Origin: Pelargonium nanum | Taxonomy: Eukaryota; Streptophyta; Magnoliopsida; Geraniales; Geraniaceae | Assembly (NCBI GenBank): GCA_036897485.1 | Contig: JAYMTF010000224.1 | Span: 1-44,134, forward strand | Direction: 5' to 3' | DNA: 44,134 nucleotides | Shown here: positions 11,116 through 23,097 of the stretch, one piece after another | How positions within the stretch are numbered: position 1 is the stretch's first letter | Layout: each line of letters opens with the position of its first letter | Notes under the pieces: model-generated | What the model was told of the DNA's origin: nothing | Seen by the model: the letters and a program-made list of their open reading frames with translations, nothing else | The model's database searches: none | Program-made: the position numbers and the translations under genes

Positions 11116-11339
11116 AGCTCTCTCTCTGATCCTTGGCGTGAGGGTTAAGATTAGGGTTAGGTCTAGATGAGCAAACTTATACTATTTATTTGTTGCTTCA
11201 TAATTAGTTCGATATACTTGCCTTTGGATTGCTATATATACTGCAGTTAGCTATAAAACTGTAATTTATTCCTATTAAAGTGCATTAATTAGCAATAGTC
11301 ATGAATTAAAATTTACTTGGTTGGTGAATAATGTGTTAG

Positions 11340-11965
11340 ATGAAAAGTAAAAGTCATTCGGCTGGTTCCGCCCCAGGGGTGTACGTTGTCGCTCAGCACG
11401 GATGGAGCTTGCTTCCCTGTTCTCAACTCGTCATGTGGAGGGTTGTGAGAGATTGGCATGGGAATTGTTGGGGTAGGGTGTTGTCGCTCAGCACAGATGG
11501 AGCTTGCTTCCCTTTTCTCAACTCGTCGGGTGGAGGTTGCAGTTGTGAGAGATTGGCATGGCCGGGGATTGTTGGGGTGGTGGCGGAGTTGGATGGTCAG
11601 GAATTCAAGATGCTCGAATGGTTGATCAGGCAATGACGATCCGAAAAGCTTTAAGCTGGTGGCGGACAAAGGTTGCAGTTGTGTTCGTGTTGAGTCGGAT
11701 GCGTGTCAAGTGATTTCGGCTCTTAAGTCTGATGGGGAGGACTTCAGTGCATTCGGACCAGTTATTAGTGATATTTTGACTTTGTCTAGTCGGTTTTTGA
11801 ACTTAAATTTTGTTCACATATATAGCGGTCTGCGAACCGGGTGACTCATTGCTTAGCTAGGTTCTTTGTGAGGCTCTCATGGTGGATGAGTGGTGTTTGT
11901 CCAATTTCCATATCGAATTTGTTATCCTTTGATTTGAGTTAATAATAATCTTTTGGATTAAAAAA
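11340..11965 (+). mobile_element. LINE (non-LTR retrotransposon) 3' remnant A, RNase H region
   Basis: The plus strand encodes remains of the RNase H-like domain (RVT_3 type) found at the end of plant L1-like ORF2. RDWHG occurs twice (about 11450 and 11550), then GCSCVRVESDACQVISALKS and DISDIL-like sequence at about 11665-11785, then SANRVTHCLARF near 11830. The piece ends with TTTTGGATTAAAAAAAA at about 11949-11965, typical of a LINE 3' tail. It is 5'-truncated and frame-broken, and contains a local 95-102 bp duplication. Confidence 0.7.
11386..11582. repeat. Tandem duplication inside LINE remnant A
   Basis: Copy one (11386-11480) and copy two (11481-11582) both begin TTGTCGCTCAGCAC and both contain GATGGAGCTTGCTTCCC and TGTGAGAGATTGGCATG. 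Divergence is low, so the duplication is younger than the element's decay or was part of its source copy. Confidence 0.85.
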
Positions 11966-12849
11966 AATCATTCGTAATCTAGAATTCAATACTCTCATCA
12001 AAGATCGAAAATTAAAATAAATTGACTCATTAGAAATCGCAGAATAATGTGTTAAGATTATGGTTAGGTCCCAAATGGACAGATTTAAGGATACAATTTG
12101 GAGTCCTTGAATAGATTTTGAGGTGCTAGAAAGATATGTGCCCCTTCTCTGCTTTTGCGAGGACTCATTCCTTAGGCTTGTTAGCGGCACCTTAGATGCT
12201 TCTCGAGCTCTTCGGGAGGCTCATGGAGATGCTTTGAGTATGTCCCTCTAGTGGGTACTTTGGACGCTTATTTTTAGATGAACTTTTGACATGCAAATTT
12301 TGGGCACCTGATCGCTTGTGAACTTGAACCTCAAACTTTGTGCATAGAGGTGTAACGGGTGTCACGTGTCACGTTAATATTTGTTCATCTAACTTGATGA
12401 TTATTTTAGCAACATCAAATATATTTTATTTATTTTGTTGCCTGACCAGTAGATTTTTTGTTTAGATAAAGAATTCTTGTTTGGATGACAAACGTTTAAG
12501 TTATTGTTTTTAAGTTTTGAGAATATGTAAATCATCGCTGAATGTACAAATAATCTCAAACGATATGGAGGCGTCTTCGATCCGTGAGGCGCTTAGTTGG
12601 AGTGGGCATGACAAGAGCATTTGGCGAAATGTCTTCAGTCTAATTAAGAGTCTCAGATGATAATGTTTGAGATTGACATCTTATTAGTGTTTTAAATTAT
12701 ACGTACTAAAAGTGAGGTTTCCAATGCTTTTGATTTTGTGTTTTTTTTTTTTACATAAACAACTTATTTAAGTACATTATTATATTTGTTTTCTATTTTA
12801 CTCGTAAATCTACTTTTAGAGCAACTCATGCATAAAATAGGTAATTTAT
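11966..12849. other. Non-coding stretch between two LINE remnants
   Basis: AT-rich, with no supported gene. A short frame near 12565-12655 contains IREALSW, which resembles a bit of RNase H, but it is too short to call. A poly-T run lies near 12740. Confidence 0.45.
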
Positions 12850-13746
12850 GTCACATTATTTTTCGTTGTTTGTTTCATCTCTGGCATGTGACGATTTGAA
12901 TATTTCATTTTTGAGTGAATCTGTGGATCACTTGTTGTTTCATTGTCAGTTCGCGGTCCAGTGTTGGGATAAGACCGGTGGTGCGGGCTTTGCTTCGTCT
13001 TCTGACTCGTTTGCAAACTGGTTTGATCTCACGCGGGCACGTAATGATGTTGTGTTGTTTGCCAAAGTTGGTTATATTGCTTGGGGTATTTGAAACTCTC
13101 GAAATGATGGTGTTTGAAATGGGGTTTGGAATCGTGTCGAGGAGCTAGTATCTCAAGTGAGTTGTTTGCGGGATGCTTGGTTGACAGCCAGGAGGGGAGC
13201 TCTGTCGACTCCGGTATGAATGGTGGTGGTATTGGGTCAGCTGTTGCAGTCGCCTCATGGTCCCGGCCACCACGGGGTCGCCTTAAGCTGAATATTGATG
13301 GGACGTTATTCGTCGAAGTTGGTCGTTGCGGGGCAGGGTGGGTCCTTAGGGACTCAAATGGGTCGGTCTGCGGAGGTGTTCAGATTAGTAAACCGGGATG
13401 TGGTGAGGTTCGGGTGGTGGAAGCCTTTGCAGTTCTTGAAGCTTTGGAATGGGCCCGAAGGAGAGGTTGGTCAAATTTCACAGTTATTAGTGGTATTCAA
13501 ACCAAAGGTGAGGTCTCCAATGCATTTGGTTTATTTATTTTTGATATTATTGCATTAGCTGCTTCTTTAGTTAATATTGAGTTTTCTTTTGTAGATCGGC
13601 TTGCGAAACGGGTGACTCATGCTTTAGTTAGGTCCTCGTTATCCTTGTCCGATATAGTCGACTGGGTTGGTCATATTTCCCCGACTTTCTTATACCGACT
13701 GCGGACATGAATTAATAAATACCCTCTATTTTGGTTTTAAAAAAGG
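12850..13746 (+). mobile_element. LINE (non-LTR retrotransposon) 3' remnant B, zinc-knuckle and RNase H region
   Basis: A zf-RVT-like piece, SESVDHLLFHCQFAVQCW (about 12910-12970), is followed by IAWGI and NSRNDG separated by stops where TGG (Trp) is expected. An RNase H-like domain follows in a different frame: PPRGRLKLNIDGTLF, GAGWVLRDSNGS, EAFAVLEALEWARRRGW and, at its end, AKRVTHALVR (about 13265-13630). The order zf-RVT then RVT_3 is that of plant L1-like ORF2 C-termini. At least two TGA codons and one frame change show decay, yet 198 codons of RNase H frame stay open. A T-rich then A-rich tail ends near 13746. Confidence 0.75.
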
Positions 13747-14255
13747 GCAATCAATCAAAATTCGAATTGAGAATTAACTCAAAACAATTTTAAACAATAA
13801 AAAGTACAATTTTAAAAATATTATTCAATTTCATATAACACATGCTTGTAGTTGGACATAAAATAGCTTAACACAGAAGAGAAAGTAAAAAAGAAAAAAA
13901 ACAAAAACTCAGAGAGAGACTGGTTGGTAGCCATTGCTCTTCTGTTGTGTTACCGCTCGCTCCATTGTCGTCTTCTTCCTCCAGGTACGATCTTCATTTC
14001 TCCTCCCTAAATTTTACCATCCCCAATTCGATTCCTTTTCCAATCTCAGTTTCCGATCATTTTTCTCCGATCTCCCGTCTCAGGTCAGCATCCTTTTCCC
14101 TCTCGTGCAAGCAAAAATCTTTTCGTTTTTGTTGCTGTAATAATTGTCACCATCGCATCTGTATTCAATTCTAGGGTTTCTTTTCATCATTGGATTGATT
14201 GTATAATTGAGGAAATCCGATTAAGAAAAACAAAAACGATTTGATTGGAGTCGAA
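13747..14255 (+). promoter_or_regulatory. Promoter and 5' leader of the coiled-coil protein gene
   Basis: AT-rich DNA to about 13900 is followed by a purine-rich then pyrimidine-rich leader (GAGAGAGAC near 13911; CTTCTTCCTCC near 13970), typical of a plant 5' UTR. CAG|GTACGA near 13984 and TCTCAG near 14082 could bound a small 5' UTR intron. No TATA box is certain. Confidence 0.4.
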
Positions 14256-14291
14256 ATGGTGGCGAATCTGTATCTGATAGATCAAGAGTAG
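14256..14291 (+). CDS. Upstream ORF of 11 codons in the coiled-coil gene leader
   Basis: ATGGTGGCG to TAG encodes MVANLYLIDQE. It ends 18 bases before the main ATG at 14310, in the same frame, and its start has A at -3 and G at +4, a good plant context. Such a small uORF could lower main-frame translation or allow reinitiation. It acts only if the stretch is in the mature 5' UTR, which the leader model suggests. Confidence 0.4.
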   Translation: MVANLYLIDQE

Positions 14292-14309
14292 TTGATTCCG
14301 TTTATTCCG

Positions 14310-17300
14310 ATGGCGAGTGCCGGCGACGAGGACGCTGATGCAGTGCTCAGCGACGTCGAGGGCGATGAGCCGGTACCTATCGTCATCAAGAGCAGCGCAT
14401 CATCGGACGACCTATCGGCGGAGAGGTTCCAGGAGGTACTCGCCGAGCTCGATCGCGAGCGGCGAGCGCGCGAGGCGGCGGAGAATTCCAAATCGGAGAT
14501 TCAAGTGTCTTTCAACCGGTTGAAGGTTCTGGCTCATGAGGCCCTCAAGAAGCGCGACGAGTTTGGCAGGCAGAGGGACGAGGCGGTCCGGGAGAAGGAG
14601 GAGGCGCTGAAGTTGAAAGAAGAGGTTTCGGCGGAGCTGGCTGAAGCTAATAGGGTTAAGGAAGAGGCATTGAAGGAGAGGGACGAGGCCGCGAGACAGT
14701 TTGAGGAAGTGACTAAAGCTAAGGATGGATTGCGATCGGAAATAGAGAATTCTGCACATATGCTGGTCACCGGAATTGAGAAGATATCGGGGAAGGTGAG
14801 TAATTTCAAGAACTTCTCGGCAGGTGGATTGCCCCGGTCTCAGAAATACACTGGCTTGCCCGCTGTTGCTTATGGAGTTATTAAAAGGACAAATGAGATT
14901 GTTGAGGAGCTTGTTAAGCAGATTGATAGCACCATGAAGTCGAGGAATGAAGCTAGGGAACAGATGGAGCAGAGGAATTATGAGATTGCCATTGAGGTTT
15001 CGCAGCTTGAAGCCAGCATTAGTGGGTTGAGGGATGAGGTTGAAAAGAAGAATTCTGCTATTGAGAATTTCGAGAAAGCTATAGCCGAAAAGGATGGGAG
15101 GATATTGGATATGGAAAAGGAGATGTCAGAAAAGGTACATTTGGTTGAGAATGAAGCTTCGGAGTTGAGGCAGTTGGCGGGCGAGTACGATGACAAGTTG
15201 AGGTATTTAGAAACCAAAATGGAAACACAGAAGAGTTTACTGATTGATCAGTTGAATTACGTGTCAAAAATCCATGACCAGATTTACAATGTCATCAAGA
15301 TAGTCGATGCTAATAACTCAGACCAGTCTGAATTTTCAGAATCCTTATTCCTCCCGCAAGAAACAGATATGGAAGAGAACATACGTGCCTGTCTGGCAGG
15401 GATGGAATCCATATACGAACTAACAAGAATTGTTTTTGAGAAGACAAGGGATTTAGTAGAAGGGAAGGGTCGTGAAGTAAAGGTTTTAAATGAAACAGTT
15501 GCTCAATTGGTCAAGGAGAAAGAACAGATTGGATCTTTACTAAGAGGTGCATTGTCGAAGAGGATGATATCAGACCCATCTTCTAAGACAAGTGAGTTGT
15601 TTCATGTTGCAGAAAATGGATTAAGAGAAGCTGGAATCGATTTCAAATTTAATAAGGCGGTGGATGGAAAGGTTTCGGCTTCTCCTGTGAAAGAAAATGC
15701 TCTTGAGACAGAGGATGAGATATACAGTTTGGTAAGTATCTTTAGTGGTCACTGTTGAAGTATAATTCAATCATATGTTTGAAATCTTAATTTGTATGCT
15801 GAGATAATTATATGTGGTACCCAGGCTGGTGCTTTGGAGAACATTGTCAAGACATCCCAGCTTGAGATAATGGACTTACGACATTCAGTGGAAGAATTAA
15901 GGTACTCTTATCATTCTCAAACTATTATGTATGGACGTTTATATATTTGTCGGTCCAGCTCCTAAGTTATTAGCTTTTGTTGGAGTATGATCTTCAGTTA
16001 TTGGAATCATATCAGCTTGCAGTTTGGAACTTTTACTGATCAGGTTGTTTTTCTTCTTCTTTTTGCATACTGTTCTACTGGATTTAGGGCAGAGTCAAAT
16101 TTACTTAAAGAGCACATAGAGGCACAAGCCAAAGAACTTAACAATAGAAAGCATCGGATAGAGGAGCTAGAAGAGAAGGAAAGAATGGCAAATGAAAGTG
16201 TGAGTCAATTGTTTCTGACTGTTAGTTACCTTGTTTCTGTGTTATTTAATTATTAGCATAAGACGTTATCCGTACCTTTATGTTTATCTTTATCTGAAGA
16301 GACCTGTCTTTCTTTATGCATCTTTGTTTGTCTTAAGTAATGATATGGCCCATCATATGTTACAGGTTGAAGGGCTTATGATGGACATTGCTGCTGCTGA
16401 AGAAGAGATTACAAGATGGAAAGTAGCAGCAGAAGAAGAAGCAGCTGCTGGTAGGGCTGTTGAACAAGAGTACGTGGCTCAGGTAAACTCACTAAATTTG
16501 AACTTTATACTGGCCAGAACATTTTCTCATGTGCTTGACTCTGTTATTGAAGCAAGAATTTTGAGGAATTATAGCCCTAATAGTTGCTAAAGCATTCTTT
16601 TATCATTCATTTGGAGGCATATATCTGATGGATTATTAACTTTTTTTATATGAGTTAAAAAAATCCTTCTTTCTAATGATTTGTAGGGGAATAATGTCAC
16701 CCTTTTAGGAACTTCTTACAAAATGTATCAATTTCTTACTTTAAGGATTTAAGATAGTGTTTTATGTTGTAACCACAAGCTGTTCTGAAAGTGATTGGAT
16801 ATGGTTTAAGCACTGTGTACTTCTCGATCATCGTTAGGAGAATGAATTAACGAAAGAAATGCATCCTGACTTTGCAACAAATTTTTTGGGGCATTAGCAA
16901 CTCTTCCTTAATATGGTATAGAAAATGTAGGGTGTAGTTGCAAGGAGGTGCTTTCTTGTATTGGAGTGTTCATCGTAATTCGTAAAACATGCAACAGTCT
17001 TCCTTATTCGTTTATCTTCATATGCTCTATCAGAAGGCAATCAAGGGTTCAAATCTTACTTCTGACACCCTCTCTTCCCATCTTCTTTTCTAACAATGGA
17101 CATGAGAAAAAACTTGGTACTGTCAACTTTACTTCAATTTTTTTTTTTTTTTTTTTTGTGAGTGTTCGTTTTCAAATATGTTATGACATGCACATGCAGG
17201 TGTTTGTGTGTGTGTGTACAAATTGCATCCCTACTTGTTGGGCTTTCCTGAATCAAAAGACTTCCATTATGGTTCTTCTATTCAGTTTGAATTTGTTAAT

Positions 17301-18550
17301 TCTGGCTATGGACAATAACTTCTAGGGCTCTAGCACCCTTTTTTTTAATCTCAAAAGATAGAGTTGTCTGGTTCACTCGTTCTTGGAGTAGTTATGGTTT
17401 GCATGACATTCTATATCACCAATTGTGAATATAGTTTGATCAGCTATATTTTGTTGTACGTGCATTATGATATCTAATCAGCATCAATCCGAAACATTTC
17501 GTCATTCTTGTATGTCATGCATTGTTTGATGAGGGTAACCAAACATAAATTCTTTATGATGCCCTTTATGTATACCGATTATATTATATTCATAGACTAG
17601 TAATTCTGGATGAGTAATTTTGATTAATATGTAAGAGAAGATATAGCTTAATACAAAATCTATATTTTAAGTAAAATTATTTGATCCACAAAAATTATGT
17701 TGGTCATCATGCATTTGCAACTGTCATTGACAGGACTGTCTTGTTGTGTAGTATGGTGGGGAATAGTATGGAGAATTCAAAGAATTAAACCTGATGCTGA
17801 AAAATGCTTCAGTATTGAGGTGAAATTTGGAAATCTGTGTACACCTACGTGAATTCTTCATGCTAAATCTGGGTTTTTGATATGATCAGATAGTCAAATT
17901 TGAACTCGCCTTATTTGTATCTAAATATTTTTTAGTATATATATTTTCCAATATTCAAGAGATGGGCAACGTGGGGTTTCTTTTCAAAAGCCTATATTAC
18001 ATATGGACATGCGAACTGAGATGATTTTCGGGTGCGTGATTAATGTGTGCCTTATGTCCCCTCTCATGGCTTGACATTTGCAGAGAAAAGACAATCCAAT
18101 CTATTTGACACGTCTCGTTTTCTCGTTATGTTTATTTCTCTTTTAGGTTAAACATTCGTTAATCTGATTATAATGGTTTTTGTTGCATGCCTGCAGTTGT
18201 CAGCACTGAGGCAGGAACTTGAAGAAGCGAAGCAAGCCATGTTGGAGTCGGAGAAGAAGCTTAGATTCAAAGAAGAGACGGCAAATGCTGCCATGGCAGC
18301 AAGAGATGCAGCCGAGAAATCTTTGAGGTTAGCAGACACGAGAGCATCAAGGTTGAGAGATAGAGTAGAAGAACTGACCCGTCAACTGGAAGAGTTTGAA
18401 AGCCGTGAAGATTTAAGGAGTCGAAGTGGGCGACCTAGATATGCATGCTGGCCATGGCAGTGGCTCGGGCTTGACTTCGTCGGAGGACACCAGTCGACCA
18501 CAGAACAACCGGGTTCAAATGAGATGGAGCTTTCAGAACCCCTTCTTTGA
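14310..18550 (+). CDS. Long coiled-coil (paramyosin-like) plant protein
   Basis: Five exons: 14310-15731, 15825-15901, 16088-16199, 16366-16482 and 18197-18550, all GT-AG with matching phases, giving 693 residues. The start is MASAGDEDADAVLSDVEGDE; the reading frame stays open 18 bases upstream but without an ATG. After an acidic leader (1-40), nearly all of residues 45-650 is heptad-like, rich in Glu, Lys, Ala, Leu and Arg. The tail is short and distinct: RPRYACWPWQWLGLDFVGG (about 655-673), then MELSEPLL at the end. A conserved plant coiled-coil family has this shape; its function is not known to me. The aromatic patch could be a membrane- or protein-docking site (inference). The last intron is 1.7 kb. 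No broken frame is seen. Confidence 0.9.
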
Positions 18551-19856
18551 TTATACATTCTTTTTTACCATAATTGTATTTACTAGTTGAAATGGACTTG
18601 CTTTGATATGTGGGATAGCTTTTGTTCTTATATCAATTGTGTCATATAGTTTACTTCGAATTTTTTTCTATCCACGTTTTGCTGTCAGTTTCTTTGCTGA
18701 TGGATTTCTAATTATGTCTCCCACACTCGCTAAAGTGTAGTCTGAAATCTAATGATCCAAATTTAGTCAGACTAATGTGTTTTGTTTCTTTATATTTCCT
18801 CTAATATTTTGACTCTATTAGGGCTCAATGTCAAGGTCCGAATGTACGTGACACAAATTTTTCCATAACTGTGAAAAAGCAACACGAGCAGGTGTGGAAG
18901 CATCTAAAATGATCTGGATAGCTCAAGAAAATATATACTTGCATGTGTTACTATCGTTGTTATTATACCTATCAAAGCAGACCAAGGAGCTAAGCAAACC
19001 GGACAAAAAAATGCACGTCGAACTACTTTATGTCAGTCTTAACATATCTCGGCACTCAGTGAAATAAAATAACGTAGTTCAAAAGTTACAAACTAATAAT
19101 GCCTGAATTTTTCGGCTCAACCGCCAGTTTTGCATGTAACCTAAACTGTCTAGCATACCGTTTTATCATCTTGACCATATGCTAATATATGGAAACGCGG
19201 CTATTATTGTTGGATTGATTATTTTTCTTTTTATATCGCACTTTTAGCTATTATGATATTTTAATATTTTATTTCTGCTCTATTAGTGAATGTTTCGTTA
19301 GGTTTTCTATAATTGAAAATTGTTATTTTCTTACGTTAATGCGTTTCATATGTTTATGAAAATGACGATGATTAGTATCATTGTTCCAATATCAGAATAT
19401 CATAGTCAACATTTTAACCAATTACATGACATTTTAGTTTGCTCATAGCCACACATAATTATATTTAACAATTTGTGAATTTTTTTTGTTAAAAAAATTG
19501 CAATATTTTCAGAAAATATCATTCAAATTCGTTATTCCAATGGGACAATTTGCAAGCAGCTTTAAAGAAGACATTCGTGTCAAAAATTTATACGCCTTTG
19601 AACCACATAAGTGACCTGCTTGTCACTTTAAAATTCCCAGAGGCATCAACCAGTTGGAAATAGTTTATACCGATCGGACGGTGGGGATTAATTCGTGGGA
19701 AAAAGATCGAACGGTTGAAAACAAGTTGGAAAGAACTAGGGTTATGCTTGGATGTGGAGTGCAAAACTCTCTTATGGATCGATGTCTTGGTTGATCTCTG
19801 TAATGGATCAATCAAGAGATCGATCGGTCTGAGTTAGGGTTTGGGTTCTGGAGAAG
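18551..19856. other. Intergenic DNA between the coiled-coil gene and the LAMMER kinase gene
   Basis: The left part is the 3' UTR of the gene ending at 18550; the right part, from about 19600, is the promoter and leader of the kinase gene. No gene, RNA or clear repeat is recognised. Confidence 0.5.
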
Positions 19857-22800
19857 ATGGCTATGGACTTTGTCACTGATTTTCATCACAATTGCATGGA
19901 TCGACGTCCGAGGAAGAGACCCAGATTAGCCTGGGACCTCCTCCCTCAACCGCACGCCAAGGTATTGTTTCGATTTCTCTCAATTCTATTCGGGATCGAA
20001 TTGTTTCGATTCGGTTCAAAGCAATTGAAAAGGGGCTCTTGTCAAAAAAAAGAAATTTTGAAAATTTTGGTGAAAAATCATTACTTGTAGCTATGAGAAA
20101 AAAAAATGTATTTTTCTAAAAGGTTGTTGGTACAAATTTTCTGGGAAATTTGTGGAAATTTTTTTCGATGGGTTCAAAGCAATTGAAAAAGGGGCTCTTG
20201 TCAAACAAAAAAATTTTCTTGAAAAAATTGGTGAAAAATCATTACTTGTAGCTATGAGAAAGAAAAAAAGATATATTTTTTGTTGTTGTCTCAAAATTTT
20301 CCTGGGAAATTTTGTCAGATTTGATTTGTGGGAACGGTTTCTGTAATTTTGATTCAGGGAATATTGGGTTAACCTCAAATTTAGATTTTCTGCTGAAATT
20401 TTTTCGCTGAAATGTGATTTATAGTTTCTTCTTCGGTCAGGATCGCTGCAGATCAGGCTTATCTAATTAATGTTTCGTTTTGTTTCGAAAAAGAAAAAAA
20501 TTAATATCTCGTTTGTTTATCAATGTGTTCTATAACAGGTTCACTGCAGATTCAGGCTATCTAATTAATGTCTCATTCATTTAGATATATGTCTTCTATA
20601 ACTGGAATGATTTTAAATAATCCGACAATTCCGAAAACCTGACATATGATGTGAGATTATGGTATTTCGAACTAATATTATTCTGCTTCCAAATGGCTGT
20701 GTATAGGCTCAGTTGGGAATTTATTGCGGGCAAGAGATTGGAAATGTCACAAGCTTTGCACCTCCGAGGGTATTACTTCCTGATCATGCTGGTCTATTTG
20801 TGAACGGGTTGGTCCAAAAAGGCACTCCCCCGTGGCGAGAGGATGACAAAGATGGACATTACATGTTTGCGATTGGAGAAAATTTAACTTACCGCTGTAA
20901 TTACACTTAATTTACCATAATATCTTTCATATTTATTCTTTGCTCTCATAATACTTCATTTATAACTTTCATAGATTAACGGCCTTGGATAATCGAGTTG
21001 AGAACCTTAATTCTCAAATTATTTACGTGTGCATGTTTCTGCATTCCTTACGCTCTTCTTTTTATGTCATTGCAGATAAGATCAGCAGGAAAATTGGTGA
21101 AGGTTAGTATTTTAATTTTTGTATGATTTCTATCAATAGCACCATTCATATTTTGATGATTGGTTTGCTAATAGATGACATTTTTTTTCTCCTTTATCCC
21201 ACAGGCACCTTTGGTCAAGTTCTGGAATGCTGGGATAGAGAAACTAATGAGACAGTTGCCATTAAAGTTGTGAGAAGTATTAAGAAATATCGTCAAGCAG
21301 CTATGACAGAAATTGATGTGCTCCAGTTGCTTGCAAAGTACGATAGAACTGGCAGCCGGTGAGTGTAATTTCTTTCAAACAACCATCTTGCATCTGTCTG
21401 CTTTACGCCACTTTGGTTATATGGCTTATACGGGATTATTCTTTGCAGTTGTGTTAAAATAAGGAACTGGTTTGACTATCGGAACCATATATGCATTGTA
21501 AGTATATGATTGATTTTGGATACTATGTCTTTTCCAATTACAAATACTTGGGTTTAGAATTGTTGGTGAATTCAATTGATTTTGACAGGTATTTGAGATG
21601 CTTGGACCAAGCTTGTACGATTTTCTTAAGAAAAATAGTTATCGCCCATTTCCAGTTGATCTTGTTCGCGAGCTTGGCAGGCAACTGTTGGAGTCTGTAG
21701 CATGTGTGTAATTTTTACTTCTGCTGTTTCTTTTGTCTTCTATCGAATTTGCTGGCCATAGTTTTGCCAAATTTTCATGGAGCATTTTGTTTTGGTGCTC
21801 AAGATGGGTATCGATTGAGTTTGGTCAATATACAGTTTTTGTATATATCTACTTAGCCATTCATTTGGTTTTACATTATTTACTGATATTAGCTCTTCTA
21901 AAATTTGCAGTTATCCATGATATGAGACTCATTCATACAGACTTGAAGCCTGAGAACATACTATTTGTGTCTGGAGAATATGTTAAAGTACCTGACTACA
22001 AGGTATATGTGCTTTGAATCTGCACGTTTCTTGTTCTCTGATATGTTGGTTTGCTTCTGGTGTATACCCTACAAGTTTTTGGTTCTTACTTTTCATGTTG
22101 GAATTTGTCTTTATGTACCTCCAGTCTCCCGTGCAGTTCGTTTCCCGATCCCTAAAGGAGCTCACCTACTACAAGAGGTTGCCAAAATCAAGTACTATTA
22201 AGGTCATCGATTTTGGCAGTACAGCTTACGAGCATCAAGATCATAACTACATTGTTTCTACTAGGCATTATCGTGCACCGGAAGTTATTCTTGGTATCCT
22301 TAAACTTTACCTGATTCTGTTGTAATTCACTCGCTTCCTTTTCATGTATCTTAGCATATGATATGCAGAAACTAATAGATTTGACCTTATTTTCTCTAGG
22401 ACTGAAATGGAACTATCCATGTGACTTATGGAGCGTGGGTTGCATCTTGGTTGAACTGTGCTCGGTATGCTTTTTGTTTTGGAAATAAATTGGTCTCGAT
22501 AAGATGCCTGTTGGATGGTTTGCTGCAAGTAATTAAATTCTGATATGAGGTGTATTTTGCAGGGAGAAGCTTTGTTTCAGACTCACGAGAACTTAGAGCA
22601 CCTGGCCATGATGGAGAGGGTTTTAGGTCCAATCCCGCAACAGATGTTGAAGAGAGTAGAGTGAGTGCCTTGCTCTGGACCTTCTTATCATTTTGTCTTT
22701 TTGATTGCTACGATGAATATCTTGTTGATCAATTTGTTACCATCTGTTCATTGTTGGTTCAGCCGAAATGCTGAGAAGTATGTCAAAAATAATAGATTGG

Positions 22801-23097
22801 ACTGGCCCGAAGGTGCAACCTCTCGAGCAAGTATGAAAGCTGTACTGAAGTTACCCCGTCTTCAGGTTTGTATGGTATTCATGTTTACTTACATCGATTA
22901 TTATAAAATATATTTTTTGTAGTTTTTAAATATGTTTCTATTTGCAGAATCTAGTGATGCAACATGTAGATCATTCAGCCGGGGATCTCATTGATCTCTT
23001 GCAAGGTCTCCTTAGGTACGATCCTGCAACCAGACTGACAGCTCGAGAAGCACTTAGGCACCCGTTCTTTAACAGAGATCCTTGTAGAAAGTTTTGA
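19857..23097 (+). CDS. AFC2: LAMMER-type (CLK/AFC2-like) dual-specificity protein kinase
   Basis: Twelve exons: 19857-19961, 20707-20896, 21076-21102, 21205-21358, 21449-21497, 21589-21703, 21911-22002, 22137-22293, 22400-22464, 22563-22660, 22763-22865 and 22948-23097. All phases match, giving 434 residues. The N-terminus [14 protein letters not shown] is typical of plant AFC2. The kinase domain shows a glycine loop GEGTFGQV (106-113), Lys128 in VAIKVV, catalytic loop HTDLKPEN (222-229), DFG (269-271), [10 protein letters not shown] (285-294) and the LAMMER signature [11 protein letters not shown] (330-340). Family members phosphorylate SR splicing factors in the nucleus. All key residues are present, so it should be active. 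At exon 8 a second in-frame acceptor 12 bases upstream (exon from 22125) would add SPVQ. Confidence 0.95.
20013..20325. repeat. Tandem duplication, 158 bp, in intron 1 of the LAMMER kinase gene
   Basis: Copies start at 20013 and 20171 with GGTTCAAAGCAATTGAAAA and share GGGGCTCTTGTCAAA and ATCATTACTTGTAGCTATGA. Copies differ by small A-run changes. Nothing is coded. Confidence 0.88.
20441..20575. repeat. Second direct repeat in intron 1 of the LAMMER kinase gene
   Basis: CTGCAGATCAGGCTTATCTA followed by ATTAATGT (about 20445) recurs as CTGCAGATTCAGGCTATCTA followed by ATTAATGT (about 20543), about 98 bp apart. It is an older, more diverged duplication than the one at 20013. Confidence 0.7.

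Noticed and set aside
12565-12655. Short frame with IREALSW, like part of a LINE RNase H domain
   Set aside because: Only about seven residues agree and no neighbouring motif follows, so it cannot be separated from chance.
16948-17325. 125-codon open frame in the last intron of the coiled-coil gene
   Set aside because: Low-complexity (phenylalanine run from poly-T), no domain, inside a well-supported intron.
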